Part shown: piece by piece, positions 7,982 through 10,338 of the stretch
Numbering within the stretch: the stretch's first letter is position 1
Layout: every line of letters begins with the position of its first letter
Source of the DNA: JAIBAI01 sp044238875
GTDB lineage: Bacteria; Bacteroidota; Bacteroidia; M30B66
NCBI GenBank assembly: GCA_044238875.1
Contig: JBIICM010000084.1
Coordinates: forward strand, 1-10,338
Length of the DNA stretch: 10,338 nt
Direction of reading: 5' to 3'
The notes under the pieces: generated by a model
Databases searched by the model: none
Told to the model about the DNA's origin: nothing
What the model saw: only the letters and a program-made list of their open reading frames with translations
Translations under genes and position numbers: made by a program

Positions 7982-9043
7982 ATGACGGGCAAAAAAGGTG
8001 GTAACCTACGGGAATGGATGCGTGCCATTATTTGGGCATTACTGATTGCCTGGTTCATACGTACCTTTTTATTACAGGGCGCTTTTATTCCCAGCTCAAG
8101 CATGGAAGAAACCTTGTTACCGGGCGATTTCGTGCTGATCAGTAAATTTCATTTCGGCGCACGTTTGCCCATCACACCGCTTTCTGTGCCTTTTATTCAC
8201 GGAGATTTTCCAATGACCAATACCGCGGCTTATCTTGACTGGATCAGGTTACCTTATCTTCGCCTGCCCGGCCTGGATAAGATCGAAAGAAATGATGTGC
8301 TGGTTTTTAATTATCCTGGTGAAAACGATGTGCCGATTGATAAAAAAACCTATTTCGTTAAACGATGTGTGGGCCTTCCGGGCGATACGCTTAAAATCAG
8401 GGCAAAACGTGTTTACGCAGGTAGCCGCCCCCTGCAACAATTACCGGCATTTAAATACATGCGCCATGTGAAAGCAAAAGGACCCTTATCAGCCAATTGG
8501 CTCGATTCACTGGGTGTTCAGGAAGGAGGCCTTATCTCTTCCAGGTTTGATTACGAATTCCCGATGACCGATTCACTGGTGAAAACAGTGAGGCAAATAA
8601 GACCTGATTTAAAGATAAGTCTGCGAAAGGATACCGGAAACATATTCCAGGCACATATTTTTCCATATAGCAGAGACCTTGGATTTAGTGCTGACTACTG
8701 GGGCCCGGTTATAGTTCCTGCCCGCGGAATGACCTTACCGCTCAATGATTCAAATCTCTGCATATACGAGAAAATAATCCGGGACTTTGAAGGCAACAGA
8801 CTCGAAAAAAAGAATGATACTATTCTTATCAATGGTATTCGGAAGCATCAATACACTTTCACCATGAATTATTATTTTGTGATGGGCGATAACCGTGATC
8901 AATCTGCTGACTCCAGATATTGGGGATTTTTACCTGAGGATCATATTATTGGTAAGGCCTGGCTTACTTTTTTTTCCTACGATCCAGCAGTTGCCGGCCT
9001 GAAAAAGGTTCGCCTGAATCGTATGCTTAAAACTATCGAATGA
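7982..9043 (+). CDS. lepB: Signal peptidase I
   Basis: LepB cleaves N-terminal signal peptides from Sec- and Tat-exported proteins at the periplasmic face of the inner membrane. The 353-residue protein has one membrane helix (about 12-31), where E. coli LepB has two. The S26 boxes follow: IPSSSMEETLLPGD (36-49) with nucleophile Ser40 before Met41, RNDVLVFNYP (103-112), FVKRCVGLPGDT (125-136) with general base Lys127, and MGDNRDQSADSRYWGF (301-316). The 164 residues between the Lys box and the last box are longer than the equivalent part of E. coli LepB as I recall it, suggesting an enlarged cap region. The stop overlaps the next ATG as ATGA, so the wbqC-like gene is probably translationally coupled. 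Both catalytic residues are present, so the enzyme should be active. Confidence 0.97.
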   Translation: MTGKKGGNLREWMRAIIWALLIAWFIRTFLLQGAFIPSSSMEETLLPGDFVLISKFHFGARLPITPLSVPFIHGDFPMTNTAAYLDWIRLPYLRLPGLDKIERNDVLVFNYPGENDVPIDKKTYFVKRCVGLPGDTLKIRAKRVYAGSRPLQQLPAFKYMRHVKAKGPLSANWLDSLGVQEGGLISSRFDYEFPMTDSLVKTVRQIRPDLKISLRKDTGNIFQAHIFPYSRDLGFSADYWGPVIVPARGMTLPLNDSNLCIYEKIIRDFEGNRLEKKNDTILINGIRKHQYTFTMNYYFVMGDNRDQSADSRYWGFLPEDHIIGKAWLTFFSYDPAVAGLKKVRLNRMLKTIE

Positions 9044-9657
9044 AACAGATCCTGCTCAATACAGCCTATCTGCCTCCGGTATCCTGGTTTTGCTGCCTTG
9101 CCCACCGCCCCTGTTTCATAGATCTGTCATCAAATTTTCAAAAGCAAAGTTTCCGCAACCGAACCATCATCTTAAGTGCACAAGGCTTGTTAAGTCTCGT
9201 TATTCCGGTTATTCATCAGGGCAAACAACCTGTTATTTACACCGAGATATCATATCGTGAGCAATGGGTGCGCCGGCACATCAGAAGTATCGAAACCGCT
9301 TACCGAAATGCGCCCTATTTTGATTATTACTGGCCTGAAATAGCTGCAATTATTCTAAAAAAACACCGGTTGCTATATCTTCTCAACCAGGAACTATTTG
9401 CGCTGATTTGCGGTTTTTGTCAAATTAATTTACCCGAGAACCAACATATTTGGACAGAAACCCCAGTAGATTTTAGTGATTATCGTGAGCGAATTCATCC
9501 CAAGAGAAACTCAGGATGCTCCGTTCGGCCCTATCTTCGGCTTTTTACAACTGACCTTTATGATCCCGGCCAGATCAGCATCCTGGATCTGCTTTTTAAT
9601 AAAGGACCTGAAACAGGTGTATTTTTAATTGAACAAACACAATTGCCCAAAGAATAA
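9040..9657 (+). CDS. WbqC-family protein
   Basis: The 205-residue protein matches the WbqC-like family (Pfam PF08889), named after a gene of an O-antigen cluster; the biochemical role is not established. Recognisable parts are the opening LLNTAYLPPVSWF (5-17), NFQKQSFRNRTII (32-44), the aromatic and basic stretch QWVRRHIRSIETAYRNAPYF (75-94) and ILDLLFNKGP (181-190) near the C-terminus. There is no signal peptide or membrane helix, so it is probably cytosolic. Its ATG overlaps the lepB stop by four bases, and I recall lepB next to a wbqC-like gene in other Bacteroidales, which suggests a conserved link. A sugar- or surface-glycan-related role is inference from the family name only. Confidence 0.85.
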   Translation: MKQILLNTAYLPPVSWFCCLAHRPCFIDLSSNFQKQSFRNRTIILSAQGLLSLVIPVIHQGKQPVIYTEISYREQWVRRHIRSIETAYRNAPYFDYYWPEIAAIILKKHRLLYLLNQELFALICGFCQINLPENQHIWTETPVDFSDYRERIHPKRNSGCSVRPYLRLFTTDLYDPGQISILDLLFNKGPETGVFLIEQTQLPKE

Positions 9658-9669
9658 ACCATTCGCAGC

Positions 9670-10116
9670 ATGAAAAACGCAAAGGATATCATAGCCCATT
9701 TTAACATGCAGGTTCACCCTGAAGGAGGCTATTACAAAGAGGTTTACAGAAACACCATGGAATTAATTTTCCCGGGTTTTCAGGAACCCCGGTCAGCCTG
9801 TACCAGCATTTATTTTCTGCTTGAAAAAGGCCAGTACTCATCTATGCATCGGATAAAAAGCGATGAAATCTGGTATTTCCATGCCGGCAATGCACTTGAA
9901 ATTATTGAGCGGGATGAGCATGGAATTATTCATGTTACCCGACTTGGCCCTGATTTTCTGAATGGAGAGAAACTGCAGCATATTGTTCCTGCCGGGCGTT
10001 GGTTTGGGGCCAGGCTGCCGGCAAATAGTGAATTTGCACTGGTTGGTTGTCAGGTGAGTCCCGGATTTGACTTCCGCGATTTTGAACTTGCCCCTGCCGA
10101 AAGCAGAAAACCCTGA
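9670..10116 (+). CDS. Cupin_5 / DUF985 family protein
   Basis: The 148-residue product is a single-domain cupin of the DUF985 group (COG3542, annotated as predicted sugar epimerase; activity unproven). Signature segments are HPEGGYYKEVYRN (16-28), TSIYFLLEKGQYSSMHR (45-61), KSDEIWYFHAG (63-73), HIVPAGRWFGARL (104-116) and ALVGCQVSPGFDFRDFEL (123-140). His60, Glu66 and His71 are placed as in a cupin metal or ligand pocket. No export signal is visible. The ATG lies 12 bases after the wbqC-like stop, so it is probably the last gene of the plus-strand cluster, closed by the terminator downstream. The family call is secure; the substrate is unknown. Confidence 0.9.
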   Translation: MKNAKDIIAHFNMQVHPEGGYYKEVYRNTMELIFPGFQEPRSACTSIYFLLEKGQYSSMHRIKSDEIWYFHAGNALEIIERDEHGIIHVTRLGPDFLNGEKLQHIVPAGRWFGARLPANSEFALVGCQVSPGFDFRDFELAPAESRKP

Positions 10117-10133
10117 TTGCTGAACTACCTAAT

Positions 10134-10150
10134 TTTTGAGCCCCTCAAAA
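10134..10150 (+). other. Small hairpin after the cupin gene
   Basis: TTTTGAG (10134-10140) and CTCAAAA (10144-10150) form a perfect 7-bp stem around a three-base CCC loop, starting 17 bases after the cupin stop codon. The right arm can instead pair with TTTTGAG at 10167-10173 inside the loop region of the main terminator. It may be an accessory terminator stem or an mRNA 3' end stabiliser. Confidence 0.4.
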
Positions 10151-10152
10151 GC

Positions 10153-10185
10153 AAAAGAGGCTGCCTTTTTGAGACAGCCTCTTTT
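10153..10185. terminator. Bidirectional Rho-independent terminator between convergent genes
   Basis: AAAAGAGGCTG (10153-10163) and CAGCCTCTTTT (10175-10185) pair perfectly over 11 bp around an 11-base loop. The GC core GAGGCTG is flanked by A and T runs, so each strand reads as a stem followed by a short U tract. It lies 36 bases after the cupin stop and 27 bases after the stop of the opposing gene, as expected for a shared terminator. Confidence 0.85.
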
Positions 10186-10212
10186 GGATAGAATCGCTTT
10201 CTTAAATGAACA

Positions 10213-10338
10213 TCAGTCAATGATGCTGATTCTTCTTGAAAGGATCATGTTGCCATTGTTGTCGGTGAACTGAATAAAGTAGATACCTGCATTTTGCAGG
10301 GCACTTCGCTCAAGCACAAACTCGGGCTGGCTGATGTT
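10213..10338 (-). CDS. C-terminal end of a T9SS type A sorting-domain protein (partial)
   Basis: The last 41 codons of a minus-strand gene enter from the right edge and end at a TGA (10213-10215). The visible peptide has the beta-strand pattern of a type IX secretion C-terminal domain: FVLERSALQNAGIYFIQF (7-24), a turn with TDNNGN (25-30), then the closing strand MILSRRISIID (31-41). In such proteins the domain directs transport through the outer membrane and is then removed while the cargo is attached to the surface or released. The cargo itself lies outside the window, so its function cannot be told. The gene converges on the cupin gene and shares its terminator. The short length keeps the confidence moderate. 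Confidence 0.72.
   Translation of the reverse strand, partial: NISQPEFVLERSALQNAGIYFIQFTDNNGNMILSRRISIID

Noticed and set aside
7684..8103. A 139-codon minus-strand open frame across the permease-lepB junction
   Set aside because: It runs antisense to conserved parts of both genes, and its predicted protein has low-complexity polar composition with no recognisable domain.
9606..9618. Inverted repeat ACCTG-AAA-CAGGT near the end of the wbqC-like gene
   Set aside because: Arms of only 5 bases inside a conserved coding segment (FNKGPETG) are explained by the protein sequence.
10153..10185. Possible insertion-sequence end, because strings like GAGGCTGTCTCAAA occur at repeats in Bacteroidota
   Set aside because: The sequence is a symmetric stem between two convergent genes with A/T tails on both sides; no transposase, second copy or target duplication is seen.
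1..10338. Search for tRNA, rRNA, CRISPR, phage or defence genes
   Set aside because: Apart from 148-base and 96-base spacers the window is filled with recognised coding sequence; neither spacer has a cloverleaf, a direct-repeat array or an integration site that I can see.

Overview
The window looks like chromosomal housekeeping DNA from a member of the Bacteroidota, probably Bacteroidales or a close relative. The clues are the gene order purH-mreB-mreC-mreD-mrdA-rodA, starts preceded by A-rich leaders instead of strong Shine-Dalgarno sites, a -7 box of the TAnnTTTG type before purH, Bacteroidota-style versions of PurH, LepB and WbqC, and a C-terminal type IX secretion (T9SS) sorting domain at the right edge. 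I cannot name a species.

The left two thirds (1-6564) is one minus-strand gene cluster read from right to left. It starts with purH, whose product makes IMP in the last two steps of de novo purine synthesis. It continues with the elongasome (rod complex): mreB (actin-like filament), mreC and mreD (membrane scaffold), mrdA (PBP2 transpeptidase) and rodA (SEDS glycosyltransferase, cut by the left edge). Gaps are 24 bases or less, and mreC/mreD and mreD/mrdA overlap, so the six genes very probably form one operon driven from 6565-6620. Together MreB-MreC-MreD position and activate the RodA-PBP2 pair that polymerises and crosslinks side-wall peptidoglycan.

A 148-base divergent spacer (6565-6712) separates this cluster from a plus-strand cluster of four genes. 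These are a MacB/FtsX-type ABC transporter permease without its ATPase, lepB (type I signal peptidase), a WbqC-family gene, and a DUF985/Cupin_5 gene. lepB and the wbqC-like gene overlap by 4 bases; the other gaps are 24 and 12 bases. The cluster ends at a strong hairpin terminator (10153-10185). The same hairpin can also end the converging gene on the right, of which only the last 41 codons are visible.

There is no tRNA, rRNA, CRISPR array, insertion sequence or phage gene, and no stretch over 300 bases without a gene. I found no clearly new biological system. The most useful leads are a possible Cys3His zinc site in PBP2, an inverted repeat framing the presumed purH promoter, mutually exclusive hairpins after the cupin gene, an orphan ABC permease, and an enlarged region between the catalytic boxes of LepB.
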